Positions 8,769 through 17,123 of a DNA stretch of 64,000 nucleotides are shown piece by piece. The notes beneath the pieces were generated by a model. That model saw nothing but the letters and a program-made list of their open reading frames with translations. It was not told the origin of the DNA and made no database searches. The stretch's first letter is position 1. The number at the start of each line of letters is the position of its first letter. Source of the stretch: an uncultured Flavobacteriales bacterium (lineage in GTDB: Bacteria > Bacteroidota > Bacteroidia > Flavobacteriales_G > Salibacteraceae); contig CAJXZP010000009.1 in NCBI GenBank assembly GCA_913062955.1, forward strand, positions 25,088 through 89,087, written 5' to 3'. Made by a program: the position numbers and the translations under genes.

Positions 8769-9899
8769 ATGGCAGGTATATATATTCATATTCCTTTTTG
8801 CAAACAAGCATGTCACTATTGTGATTTCCATTTCTCTACCAATTTTAGAAATGTAAATGAATTAGTAAAGGCTATGAAGGTGGAGCTGAATTTGCAATCT
8901 CACTATATGGGGGACGAAAAAATTCATACCATTTATTTTGGTGGTGGAACTCCATCTGCTATTCCCACTCATTTAATTGGCGAACTGATTGATGAAGTGA
9001 AACGACTTCATCGGGTAAGTAAGGAAGCAGAAATATCGCTCGAAGCGAATCCAGATGATCTCACCAAAGAAAATCTAGCCGATTGGAAAAGTTTTGGAAT
9101 TAACCGGTTAAGTGTCGGAGTGCAATCCTTTGTGAATGAGCATTTGGTGTGGATGAATCGGGCACATACTAGTACCGAAGCCATTAATGGTTTAACATGG
9201 GCCAAAGAAATAGGGATTACCAATATCACCATGGATTTGATTTATGGAATTCCGAATATGACCATGGACCAATGGAAATCTAATTTACAGACCTTCTTTG
9301 ATTTAGACTTACCTCATTTATCCGCTTACGGTTTAACTATTGAAGAGCAAACCCATTTGGGACATCTAGTTAAGACCAATCAAGTCCAAACCGAAAAAGA
9401 CGCTAATTATAATTTGCAATTTGAATATTTGATGACCCAAACACAGAAGCAAGGATTTGATCATTATGAAATTTCAAATTTTGGAAAACCTGGTTTTTAT
9501 AGTCGGCATAATACGGCCTATTGGTTGGGCGAAAAGTATGCAGGAATTGGACCATCGGCCCACTCCTTCAATGGAGAGGAAAGACGATGGAACGTAGCTT
9601 CAAATATGAAGTACATGACCATGTTGAATAAAAAAGAGTTGCCTTCGGAGGTGGAGAAATTATCGAAGAAGGATCAATTCAATGAATATGTTTTAACCCG
9701 TTTACGTACCATTTGGGGAATTGATACGAACCAAATAATAAACCAATTTGGTGCCGATTTTCAAAATAATCTAAAATCATCGGTCCAGCCATATATCCGC
9801 TCTGGACACGTTGTTTTTAATGGGAATTCCTATGTGCTGTCTAACGAAGGTAAGTATTTGGCCGATAAAATATCATCCGACCTCTTTGTGGTTGATTAA
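8769..9899 (+). CDS. hemW: heme chaperone HemW (radical SAM, coproporphyrinogen dehydrogenase-like)
   Basis: HemW binds heme and is proposed to insert it into target proteins; it was long annotated as oxygen-independent coproporphyrinogen III oxidase. The 376-residue product starts MAGIYIHIPFCKQACHYCDF, which contains the CxxxCxxC iron-sulphur motif of radical SAM enzymes. Further family marks are YFGGGTPS, the EANPDDL motif, RLSVGVQSF and the TMDLIYGIPNMT strand. The true HemN-specific N-terminal extension is absent, favouring HemW. It follows the histidine kinase by 17 bp. Confidence 0.93.
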   Translation: MAGIYIHIPFCKQACHYCDFHFSTNFRNVNELVKAMKVELNLQSHYMGDEKIHTIYFGGGTPSAIPTHLIGELIDEVKRLHRVSKEAEISLEANPDDLTKENLADWKSFGINRLSVGVQSFVNEHLVWMNRAHTSTEAINGLTWAKEIGITNITMDLIYGIPNMTMDQWKSNLQTFFDLDLPHLSAYGLTIEEQTHLGHLVKTNQVQTEKDANYNLQFEYLMTQTQKQGFDHYEISNFGKPGFYSRHNTAYWLGEKYAGIGPSAHSFNGEERRWNVASNMKYMTMLNKKELPSEVEKLSKKDQFNEYVLTRLRTIWGIDTNQIINQFGADFQNNLKSSVQPYIRSGHVVFNGNSYVLSNEGKYLADKISSDLFVVD

Positions 9900-9933
9900 A
9901 AAATTATATTTTGCAGGGCTTAAATATTTTATC

Positions 9934-10686
9934 TTGCAAATAACAGTACCACATAACGGCAATTCATATCGCGTTGATTTGAATAAATTTCATGATATTT
10001 CCATCCCTATGGGTGGAGAATCGGGGGTGCAAGCATGGTATTTGAATGCACCAGAAATTAGCCCGGTAAGGGATGGTGATTTTATTGGCGAGGTGGCTCA
10101 AGGAAGTTCCGTGAATTTTCGAAACATATTCTTTAATCCACATGCGCATATCACCCATACCGAAAGTATGGGGCACATTCACGAAACTATTTTTTCGGTG
10201 AATGAAAATTTGAAAGAACATTATTTTATTACCGAGGTAATTAGTATTGATCCTCTTCAAGTAGCAAGTGATCGTATTATTGGAAAAGACCAAATTGAAA
10301 AAATGTTGGCGGGTAAACGTCCAAAGGCTTTAGTGATTCGAACGCTTCCTAATGTAGAAAATAAATTAGCGATCAACTATTCCAATACCAATCCTACGTA
10401 TATGGAGTGGCAAGCCGCAGCTTGGTTAAATGAAATTGGTGTAGAGCACCTTTTAATTGATACCCCATCGGTAGATCGAGAACAAGATAATGGCGAACTT
10501 AAAGCGCATAAAGCGTTTTGGGGCTATCCAGATACGAAAAGACTTCATTGCACTATTTCAGAATTTGTGTTCGTGAAGGATTCAATACCAGACGGAACGT
10601 ACTTTATGAATTTACAGACCGCTCCCATTGAGAATGATGCGACACCATCACGACCAATTTTACATGAAATGACTTTAATAGATTAA
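9934..10686 (+). CDS. cyclase / kynurenine formamidase-family hydrolase (TTG start)
   Basis: Members of the cyclase family (Pfam PF04199) are metal-dependent hydrolases that include bacterial kynurenine formamidase. The ORF track begins at an ATG inside hemW (9811), but the family-like sequence only starts around QITVPHNGNSYRVDLNKFHDISIP. I prefer the TTG at 9934, giving about 250 residues. The metal-site region reads NPHAHITHTESMGHI, a variant of the usual HxGTHxD pattern, followed by LLIDTPSVDREQDNGEL and AHKAFWG with a conserved histidine. The normal THxDAP-type order is altered, so the substrate is uncertain. It is 35 bp after hemW and 11 bp before an Lrp regulator. Certainty is good for the family, low for substrate and moderate for the start. 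Confidence 0.75.
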   Translation: MQITVPHNGNSYRVDLNKFHDISIPMGGESGVQAWYLNAPEISPVRDGDFIGEVAQGSSVNFRNIFFNPHAHITHTESMGHIHETIFSVNENLKEHYFITEVISIDPLQVASDRIIGKDQIEKMLAGKRPKALVIRTLPNVENKLAINYSNTNPTYMEWQAAAWLNEIGVEHLLIDTPSVDREQDNGELKAHKAFWGYPDTKRLHCTISEFVFVKDSIPDGTYFMNLQTAPIENDATPSRPILHEMTLID

Positions 10687-10696
10687 ACGTATAGAT

Positions 10697-11164
10697 ATGG
10701 AACATGTTATAGATGCAATTGATAAGAAGATTCTAGATGTCCTACAAGAAAACGGACGTATCACCAATCTTCATTTATCCAATTTAATTGGTCTTTCACC
10801 GGCACCTACATTAGAACGTGTTCGAAAGTTAGAGAAAGCAAAGATTTTAAAAAGTTATCATGCAGAAGTAGATGCGTCTAAATTGGGGTACGATTTGAAT
10901 GTAACTATTCAAATTACCTTAGCGCGCCAAATTGAAAATGCAACACAAAGGTTTAATACCGATATTCAAAAAATCGAAGAGATTATTGAATGTGTTCAAG
11001 TAACCGGTGATTTTGATTATTTGCTACGTGCAGTGGTAAAGGATGTCCGTGGATTAGATCTCCTAATCAACGAAAAATTAATTCGTATTGAAGTTATTGG
11101 TCAATTGAAAACCAACGTGATTTTATCCACTATAAAGAGTTCCAAAAAGATACCATTGAAATAA
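10697..11164 (+). CDS. Lrp/AsnC-family transcriptional regulator
   Basis: Lrp/AsnC proteins are DNA-binding regulators that respond to amino acids or related ligands. The 155-residue product has the N-terminal helix-turn-helix (IDKKILDVLQENGRITNLHLSNLIGLSPAPTLERVRKLEKAKIL) and a C-terminal RAM ligand-binding domain with VQVTGDFDYLLRAVVKD. The length is standard. The stop codon overlaps the ATG of the next gene in TAATGA, so it is translationally coupled to the YjbR gene. The preceding cyclase-family hydrolase might be a regulated neighbour, but this is inference from position. Confidence 0.93.
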   Translation: MEHVIDAIDKKILDVLQENGRITNLHLSNLIGLSPAPTLERVRKLEKAKILKSYHAEVDASKLGYDLNVTIQITLARQIENATQRFNTDIQKIEEIIECVQVTGDFDYLLRAVVKDVRGLDLLINEKLIRIEVIGQLKTNVILSTIKSSKKIPLK

Positions 11165-11511
11165 TGAATATCGAAGAATATAGAGAATACTGTTTGGCAA
11201 AAGCAGCGGTAACAGAAACCACCCCATTTGACAAAAACACCTTGGTGTTTAAAGTACATGGAAAAATGTTTGCTCTTACTGGAATGGAGAAGTTTGAGAG
11301 TATCAATTTAAAATGTGACCCTGAATATGCCATTCAACTTCGGGAGGAAAATGAAGGAGTTCAACCCGGGTTTCATATGAATAAAACACATTGGAATACA
11401 GTACTGACAGATGGATCGGTAGCGGATGAGCTATTATTAGAACTTATTGATCATTCCTACGAATTGGTCGTAAAAGGCTTACGAAGAAAAGTGAGAGAGT
11501 CTTTAAAATAA
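11164..11511 (+). CDS. MmcQ/YjbR-family protein
   Basis: MmcQ/YjbR proteins have a double-wing fold resembling DNA-binding proteins; no biochemical role is established. The 115-residue product begins MNIEEYREYCLAKAAVTETTPF and contains the family pattern FKVHGKMFALTG, a CDPEYAIQLREEN segment and MNKTHWNTVLTDGSVADELLLELIDHSYELV. The length is normal. It overlaps the Lrp stop codon by one base and is followed 9 bp later by the DUF502 gene, so it belongs to the same run of plus-strand genes. Confidence 0.9.
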   Translation: MNIEEYREYCLAKAAVTETTPFDKNTLVFKVHGKMFALTGMEKFESINLKCDPEYAIQLREENEGVQPGFHMNKTHWNTVLTDGSVADELLLELIDHSYELVVKGLRRKVRESLK

Positions 11512-11520
11512 AACGAAGGA

Positions 11521-12090
11521 ATGATGAGAAAGATTATTTCATTCTTCTTTCAGGGGTTATTACTGGTAGTACCCGTCATGTTAACCGTTTACATCGTTTA
11601 TAAAATGTTTGTATGGGTAGACGAAATCCTGCCCTATCATCCCTTTTCGGGCTCGGGTGTTATTATTTTATTTGCCGTTATTACCCTAATTGGACTGTTA
11701 GGAAATACCTTGATTGCGCGTACTTTAAATGATTGGTTTCACGCACTGATCAATAAACTACCCTTACTCCGTACTATTTACTCCGCTATTAAAGATTTAC
11801 TTTCGGCTTTTGTAGGTGAAAAAAGAAAATTTGGTCGCCCAGTACTCGTTAAACTAAGTAAAGAATCCAATATTCAAAAAATGGGGTTTCTAACCCAGGA
11901 AAATATGGCCCTACTAGGTTTAGATAACCATAAAGTAGCCGTTTATTTCCCCCATTCCTATGCCTTTAGTGGAAATGTTTTTATTGTCGAAAAAGAAAAT
12001 ATTTCGGACATTGATGCTTCTTCGGCAGAGGTAATGAAGTTTATTGTTTCGGGAGGAGTCGCTTTTCCAGGAGGAAAAAACGATGATTAA
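11521..12090 (+). CDS. DUF502 membrane protein
   Basis: DUF502 proteins are small integral membrane proteins of unknown role. The 189-residue product has two hydrophobic segments (about 5-27 and 45-65), the family motif PLLRTIYSAIKDLLSAF just after them, and a soluble beta-rich tail (GRPVLVKLSKES, VAVYFPHSYAFSGNVFIV). Tandem ATG codons mark the start; either could be used. The last 8 bases overlap the start of the acyltransferase gene in ATGATTAA, implying coupled translation. A link with membrane lipid metabolism is suggested only by that neighbour. Confidence 0.85.
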   Translation: MMRKIISFFFQGLLLVVPVMLTVYIVYKMFVWVDEILPYHPFSGSGVIILFAVITLIGLLGNTLIARTLNDWFHALINKLPLLRTIYSAIKDLLSAFVGEKRKFGRPVLVKLSKESNIQKMGFLTQENMALLGLDNHKVAVYFPHSYAFSGNVFIVEKENISDIDASSAEVMKFIVSGGVAFPGGKNDD

Positions 12091-12829
12091 ACGTTTTTCA
12101 TGGGTCGCTTACAAAGTATATGTATTGACCATTTTTTTTGTGACATTGATTCCTTTTTATCCTATTTTCTGGTATTTACTAAATAAAGAAGAGCGCTGGC
12201 CCAAATGTTTTGTTTGGCAAGTGCATTGGGGGAAGGTAGTTCTGTTTCTTTCGGGGATTCAATTACAGGTAAAAGGACAAGAAAACTTACCCAGTCCACC
12301 CTATGTTATTGTATCCAACCACGCTTCTTATATTGATACCTTTTTGATGTATGGAATTATTCCTGACTTTTTTGTTTTTATGGGAATGGCTTCTTTACGT
12401 AAACTGCCCATGTTTGGCCGGTTCTTTACATCCGGTCAAAATATTTCGGTAGATAGATCTTGTACATTTAACTCCGTAAGAGCATTTAAATTGGCACAAA
12501 TCAAATTGTCCAAAGGCTACTCGGTGGCCATTTTTCCTGAAGGGGGGATTAAATCCCAGGTTCCTGAATTAGGTGCGTTTAAAAATGGCGCTTTTAAATT
12601 AGCGATGAATGTTCAAGCACCGATCGTTCCAATCGTCCTGTTTAACTCTCATATTATTTTGGATTCTAATAATGTTTTTGGAGCATCCGGTAAGCCAGGT
12701 CCTGCTCCAGTACATATTTTAAAGGCAATAGAAACTTCTCACTTAAAACAGGAAGATTTAATACCTTTGCGCCACGAAATTTGGAATGCAATGAATACAG
12801 AATTGCAAGAATTTTATTCGAAAGCATAA
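12083..12829 (+). CDS. 1-acyl-sn-glycerol-3-phosphate acyltransferase (PlsC family)
   Basis: This enzyme family transfers an acyl chain to lysophosphatidic acid, making phosphatidic acid at the inner membrane. The track start at 12044 lies in the DUF502 gene; the ATG at 12083 gives MIKRFSWVAYKVYVLTIFFV and 248 residues. The diagnostic NHxxxxD block is NHASYIDTF, the second acyltransferase block is FPEGGIKS, and IVPIVLFNS is the fourth. An N-terminal hydrophobic segment precedes the catalytic region. It overlaps DUF502 by 8 bp and ends 12 bp before gatC. Paralogues acting on other lysolipids share these motifs, so no gene symbol is given. Confidence 0.9.
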   Translation: MIKRFSWVAYKVYVLTIFFVTLIPFYPIFWYLLNKEERWPKCFVWQVHWGKVVLFLSGIQLQVKGQENLPSPPYVIVSNHASYIDTFLMYGIIPDFFVFMGMASLRKLPMFGRFFTSGQNISVDRSCTFNSVRAFKLAQIKLSKGYSVAIFPEGGIKSQVPELGAFKNGAFKLAMNVQAPIVPIVLFNSHIILDSNNVFGASGKPGPAPVHILKAIETSHLKQEDLIPLRHEIWNAMNTELQEFYSKA

Positions 12830-12841
12830 TAATTGACGAAC

Positions 12842-13132
12842 ATGAAGATTGATAATAGCATTGTAGATAAAGTAGCAGGACTTTCGAAGTTGGAGTATAA
12901 AGGCGAAGAAAAAGAAGCTATTAAAAAGGATATGGAGCGTATTCTTGACTTCATGGATCTTTTGAACGAAGTGGATACCGAAGGGGTAGAACCGTTGAAG
13001 TATGTGACCGAAGGAATGTTAGAGTTACGTAAAGATGTAGCCCATACCGATATTACAAAAGCTCAGGCTTTAGAAAATGCACCGTCTAAAGATTCGGATT
13101 ATTTCAAAGTCCCTAAGGTTTTAAGTAAGTAG
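12842..13132 (+). CDS. gatC: Asp/Glu-tRNA amidotransferase subunit C
   Basis: GatC is the small subunit that stabilises GatA and GatB, which convert Glu-tRNA(Gln) or Asp-tRNA(Asn) to the amidated form. The product starting at the ATG 12842 is 96 residues and carries the family pattern VAGLSKLEYKGEEKEAIKKDMERILDFMDLLNEVDTEGVEPL. The C-terminal APSKDSDYFKVPKVLSK matches the tail that threads along GatA. The track's earlier TTG start adds only three residues and is less likely. A TACCTTTG sequence (12762-12769) inside the acyltransferase gene fits the -7 consensus and might give an internal promoter. gatA and gatB are not nearby. Confidence 0.93.
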   Translation: MKIDNSIVDKVAGLSKLEYKGEEKEAIKKDMERILDFMDLLNEVDTEGVEPLKYVTEGMLELRKDVAHTDITKAQALENAPSKDSDYFKVPKVLSK

Positions 13133-13213
13133 GATTTGGTTTTAAGTTGTTGGCTAGCAAGGGAATACTTTTTTTTTGTATACTTGTATTCTTAATAACT
13201 TAAACTATAACCA

Positions 13214-14530
13214 ATGATACGATCAATAACATGTGCCCTTTTACTGAGCCTATGCATAAGTGTAGTAAGTGCTCAAGGAATGCTTAGTTCCGCTGATTTA
13301 AATAGTCAAAAGGAACTAAATAAATACGAAAGAGTTGAACTGGTTCCAGAGCCAATTTTACTTGATGCGAATAATTCATTTACGAATAGAGGGGCTACTC
13401 TCTATATGGATAGTTTAATTCTTCACGTACCAATGTCTAGCGGAAGTCCGGTAACCGGTATTGAAAGCACCACCTATTTGTATAATTCCATTAATGAGAA
13501 TATTACTAGTTCTAGGTTTGATATTACTCCGAATACGCAACAACGTATTGCGTCTACAAAAACGGAAAATGTTTATAATGCCAATGGATTGTTAATTTCC
13601 AGTATTAGCTATAGATGGGCTCCTGGAACGAGTACATGGGTTGAACTGTATAAATATGACCGTATTTATTCTTCTAGTTTTAACTTAGAATCGTTGATTA
13701 CTTTGCGTTGGAATTTGAATACTAGTTTGTGGGATAATCTTCTAAAAAGAGAATATTCGTATGATGCGAATGATAATAATATAGGCCAATTCCTTTTTCA
13801 ATGGAACACAAGTTCTTCGTTGTGGGATAGTACGGTTAAATACACGTACAGTTTTGATAGTAATAATGATAATACGGGAGTTTCAGGGTTTAATTGGAAT
13901 GGTTCTTTGTGGGTAAACATCCTGCAATCTACCTATACCCTAAATGGGTTAGGAGATAGAGTAGATCAGTTAATGCAAACGTGGGATACGACATCGAATG
14001 TATGGGTGAATTTTTACCTGTATGATTATTCCTATGATACTCAAGATAATATGATTCAATGGGTGAGGCAAGATTGGTCTATAACACAAAGTGCCTGGAG
14101 ACCACTATTTAGGTTAACGCAATCTTTTGATTTGACTGTTTCAGGAGCTGATATAATTGCTCCTGGAGGTTATGACTTGAATAACCAACTATCTGCTGAA
14201 TCCGTTTATTACAATAATCCAGGTACTGGGAATTGGGAAATAAGTGATTCCATTACTTATTTCTATTCTACAGGTATAACCTCCATTGCAGAATCTAAAT
14301 TTATGGAAATGGAATCGTTTCCAAATCCGGTTACTGATTTGATTACTTTTAAACTAAACACGAATGAAGTGAATGCCGTAGTGCAAATTATGGATGTTAC
14401 AGGTAAGGTGGTAATGAAAAGGGATTTGAATCGAGCGAATAAAGTAAATGTTTCGATTTTACATCGTGGTTTCTATACGTATGTTATTGAAGCTAGAAAT
14501 GGAATTTATTCTGGTAAGTTTGTAAAGTAG
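13214..14530 (+). CDS. secreted repeat protein with T9SS type A sorting domain
   Basis: The 438-residue protein has an N-terminal signal peptide (MIRSITCALLLSLCISVVSAQ). Its middle holds about five imperfect repeats of some 35-40 residues, each with a tryptophan pair and a tyrosine/aspartate block, such as WNLNTSLWDN and YSYDANDNN, related in appearance to YD or YXWXD-type repeats. The last 75 residues form a T9SS sorting domain (FPNPVTDLITFKLN, VQIMDVTGKVV, FYTYVIEARNGIYSGKFVK). It is therefore expected on the cell surface or outside. The biochemical role is unknown. It stands alone between gatC and a strong terminator, preceded by a weak -7-like TATACTTG at 13179-13186. Confidence 0.82.
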   Translation: MIRSITCALLLSLCISVVSAQGMLSSADLNSQKELNKYERVELVPEPILLDANNSFTNRGATLYMDSLILHVPMSSGSPVTGIESTTYLYNSINENITSSRFDITPNTQQRIASTKTENVYNANGLLISSISYRWAPGTSTWVELYKYDRIYSSSFNLESLITLRWNLNTSLWDNLLKREYSYDANDNNIGQFLFQWNTSSSLWDSTVKYTYSFDSNNDNTGVSGFNWNGSLWVNILQSTYTLNGLGDRVDQLMQTWDTTSNVWVNFYLYDYSYDTQDNMIQWVRQDWSITQSAWRPLFRLTQSFDLTVSGADIIAPGGYDLNNQLSAESVYYNNPGTGNWEISDSITYFYSTGITSIAESKFMEMESFPNPVTDLITFKLNTNEVNAVVQIMDVTGKVVMKRDLNRANKVNVSILHRGFYTYVIEARNGIYSGKFVK

Positions 14531-14553
14531 TAAGCGTTCAAAAAAAATGATGT

Positions 14554-14585
14554 AAAAGCTTAAGAGTATTTCTTAAGCTTTTTTT
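14554..14585 (+). terminator. intrinsic terminator
   Basis: AAAAGCTTAAGA and TCTTAAGCTTTT form a perfect 12-bp stem around the loop GTATT and are followed by a T run. It lies 23 bp after the T9SS gene stop. Confidence 0.88.
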
Positions 14586-14676
14586 CTTGGTGGTCGTTAA
14601 ATCCCTATCATCTGGTTTATGAAGAAGAACAGAAATGTAGCGCTTTCACTTACCTTCGTGCCCTTTATTATAAAGG

Positions 14677-15591
14677 ATGAAAAATAATAATCTTTTAGCA
14701 CATTTAGCGGTATTTGGTGCAAACCTAATTTATGGTATCAATTATACCGTAGCTAAAGATGTGATGCCAGAATATTTAACTCCAAATGGGTTTATTTTGG
14801 TGAGAGTTTTGGGGGCGGCCATTATGTTTTGGCTGTTAAGCTTTGGGTTGAAACTAAACGAGTCTATCGCTAAAAAAGATTGGGTTCGATTAGCCATAGC
14901 TGGATTGTTTGGGGTGGCGATGAATCAGTTATTCTTTTTTCAAGGACTGTCATTAACAACCCCAATAAACGCGGCAATTATCATGACGATTAATCCCGTA
15001 ATGGTATTAATTATAGCGGCTATTATTCTTCGAAATCGAATTACGTTAACCAAAACAACAGGTATTCTTTTAGGCTTAAGTGGAGCAGTATTACTCACCG
15101 TTTATAAAGAGGGAGAAATTGTGATTCCTAATTTTTCTCAAGACACCGCTCTTGGAGATATGTTGGTTCTTATTAATGCAACCTCTTATGCAATTTACCT
15201 AGTCGTTGTAAAACCTTTAATGGTCAAATACCATCCAGTAACTATAGTAAAATGGGTATTTTTATTCGGACTGATTTATGTTCTTCCATTCGGGGCATCA
15301 GAAATCGTGTCCTTTGATTGGTTGAACTTTCCAGGATACATTTACGGTGAAATTGCATTTGTGGTTATCGGAACTACTTTCTTTGCCTACCTGTTTAATA
15401 TGTACGGATTGAAAAAATTGAGTCCATCTGTGGTCAGTATCTATATTTACCTACAACCCTTTTTAGCCACTTTGTTTGCCTTGGCATGGGGAAGTGACTC
15501 CCTTAGCCTTTCACAAATATTAGCCGCAGCATTGGTTTTTTGTGGCGTTTATTTGGTGAGTAAGAAGGCGAAACCTGTTCTGAATGAATAG
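14677..15591 (+). CDS. EamA/DMT-superfamily transporter
   Basis: Drug/metabolite transporters of the EamA type export or import small molecules such as amino acids. The 304-residue product is almost entirely hydrophobic with about ten membrane helices in two repeated EamA halves (the first begins HLAVFGANLIYGINYTVAK, the second near TALGDMLVLINATSYAIYLV). The repeat-typical segment PINAAIIMTINPVMVLI closes the first half and PSVVSIYIYLQPFLATLFA the second. The substrate cannot be read from sequence. It appears monocistronic, with a -7-like TACCTTCG (14651-14658) upstream. Confidence 0.9.
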   Translation: MKNNNLLAHLAVFGANLIYGINYTVAKDVMPEYLTPNGFILVRVLGAAIMFWLLSFGLKLNESIAKKDWVRLAIAGLFGVAMNQLFFFQGLSLTTPINAAIIMTINPVMVLIIAAIILRNRITLTKTTGILLGLSGAVLLTVYKEGEIVIPNFSQDTALGDMLVLINATSYAIYLVVVKPLMVKYHPVTIVKWVFLFGLIYVLPFGASEIVSFDWLNFPGYIYGEIAFVVIGTTFFAYLFNMYGLKKLSPSVVSIYIYLQPFLATLFALAWGSDSLSLSQILAAALVFCGVYLVSKKAKPVLNE

Positions 15592-15648
15592 TCTTTATAT
15601 TGGATTTTCTAGTCCCAAAATCAATCTCCATAAATAGTTTAAGAACCT

Positions 15649-15656
15649 TATCTTTG
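15649..15656 (+). promoter_or_regulatory. putative -7 promoter element for the yicC-gmk-nadD operon
   Basis: TATCTTTG matches TAnnTTTG exactly and lies 23 bp before the yicC ATG. No clear TTG is seen 19 bp further upstream. Confidence 0.55.
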
Positions 15657-15679
15657 GGGCTTCTAAAAAAAGTAAGTGT

Positions 15680-16552
15680 ATGCTAAAATCAATGACTGGG
15701 TTTGGGAAAGCCATGGGAAACAGAGGAGATGTTTCCTACAATGTGGAACTTAGATCTTTAAATAGTAAACAAACGGATATTTATGTTAAAATGCCCAGTC
15801 AGTTTAAGTCTAAGGAGTTAGAAGTCCGTACCTTATTGACCAGAGAGTTGACCCGAGGTAAGATCGAATTGAGTATGCATATTCATGGGGCTACCTCAGA
15901 TACTTTGCAAACCATCAATACCACTTTAGCGAAACATTACCATCAGGAATTAAGAAACTTGGCGGGTGCATTGGGTGAAGGCACGGAGAGCTTGATGCCC
16001 ATGGTATTAAAGATGCCAGAGGTTTTGGCCAGTAAAGCACCAGAAATGGATCCGGAAGAATGGGGCTTTATTATGAACTTAATTAGAGAAGCTATTTCAA
16101 AGCATTCGGAATTTAGGTCGGTAGAAGGGCAAAGTTTAGAAGACGATTTTAAAGTGCGATTAAATAATATTACAGGCTTGTTAACGGAAGCAGAAAAATT
16201 TGAAGATGTACGGGTAGAGTCGGTTCGTACACGTTTAAATAAAGGGGTGGAAGAATTAGCTAAACAAGAAAATTTAGATAAAAATCGTCACGAGCAAGAA
16301 ATCATTTATTACATCGAAAAATTGGATATCAACGAAGAGAAAGTCCGGTTAAATGCGCACTTAAAGTACTTTGTGGAAACCATGAATCAAGGCGGTGTTG
16401 CCGGTAAAAAATTGGGATTCATTACCCAAGAACTAGGGAGAGAAATTAATACCTTAGGATCAAAAGCATACCATCAAGATATTCAAAGAGTGGTGGTGCA
16501 AATGAAGGACGAATTAGAAAAGATTAAAGAGCAAGTGCTTAACGTGTTGTAG
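15680..16552 (+). CDS. YicC/YloC-family endoribonuclease
   Basis: YicC-type proteins are reported endoribonucleases involved in RNA turnover. The 290-residue product has the conserved start MLKSMTGFGKA, the family pattern YNVELRSLNSKQTDIYVKMPSQF, and the C-terminal DUF1732 region (KLDINEEKVRLNAHLKYFVETM, then GKKLGFITQELGREINTLGSKA). The length is normal. It is the first gene of a tight plus-strand operon with gmk 2 bp downstream, an arrangement seen in many bacteria. Confidence 0.93.
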   Translation: MLKSMTGFGKAMGNRGDVSYNVELRSLNSKQTDIYVKMPSQFKSKELEVRTLLTRELTRGKIELSMHIHGATSDTLQTINTTLAKHYHQELRNLAGALGEGTESLMPMVLKMPEVLASKAPEMDPEEWGFIMNLIREAISKHSEFRSVEGQSLEDDFKVRLNNITGLLTEAEKFEDVRVESVRTRLNKGVEELAKQENLDKNRHEQEIIYYIEKLDINEEKVRLNAHLKYFVETMNQGGVAGKKLGFITQELGREINTLGSKAYHQDIQRVVVQMKDELEKIKEQVLNVL

Positions 16553-16554
16553 AA

Positions 16555-17121
16555 ATGCAAGAAAAGTTAGTCATCATATCTGCTCCCTCAGGAGCTGGGA
16601 AATCAACGATTGTAAATAAAGTTTTACCGGAAATCTCAAATTTAGAGTTTTCAATTTCGGCTACTTCTAGATCTCCTAGAGGCGAAGAAAAACATGGGGA
16701 TCATTATTATTTTTTCACCCCCCAAGAATTTAGAAAAGCCATTTCTGAACACTCTTTTATTGAGTTTGAAGAGGTGTACCCAGATCAATTCTACGGGTCC
16801 TTAAAAAGTGAAGTAGAACGATTATGGACCAGTGATAAAGCCGTTATTTTCGATATTGACGTGGTGGGTGGTTTGAATTTGAAAAAAATGTATGGGGATA
16901 AAGCCATTTCAATTTTTATTCAACCTCCTTCAGTAGCGGTTTTAGAACAACGTTTGCGGGGAAGAGGGACCGACTCGGAAGAGAAAATCCAGACCCGGTT
17001 GGGTAAATCAAAAGAAGAATTGGCTCGAGCTAGCGAATTTGATCATGTGGTTGTAAACGATGATTTATCAATAGCTACCGAAAATGTATTTAACCTGATT
17101 ACCGACTTCTTGAATAACTAA
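16555..17121 (+). CDS. gmk: guanylate kinase
   Basis: Guanylate kinase phosphorylates GMP to GDP using ATP, an essential step of guanine nucleotide synthesis. The 188-residue product has the P-loop SAPSGAGKSTIV at residues 8-19, the GMP-binding SATSRSPRGEEKHGDHYYF, and the EFEEVYPDQFYGS segment. The arginine-rich lid RLRGRGTDSEEKIQTRLG is intact. It follows yicC by 2 bp and precedes nadD by 2 bp. Confidence 0.96.
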   Translation: MQEKLVIISAPSGAGKSTIVNKVLPEISNLEFSISATSRSPRGEEKHGDHYYFFTPQEFRKAISEHSFIEFEEVYPDQFYGSLKSEVERLWTSDKAVIFDIDVVGGLNLKKMYGDKAISIFIQPPSVAVLEQRLRGRGTDSEEKIQTRLGKSKEELARASEFDHVVVNDDLSIATENVFNLITDFLNN

Positions 17122-17123
17122 TC

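Noticed and set aside
9811-9933. Upstream ATG start for the cyclase-family gene
   Set aside because: It lies inside hemW and adds residues without family resemblance. The TTG at 9934 fits better.
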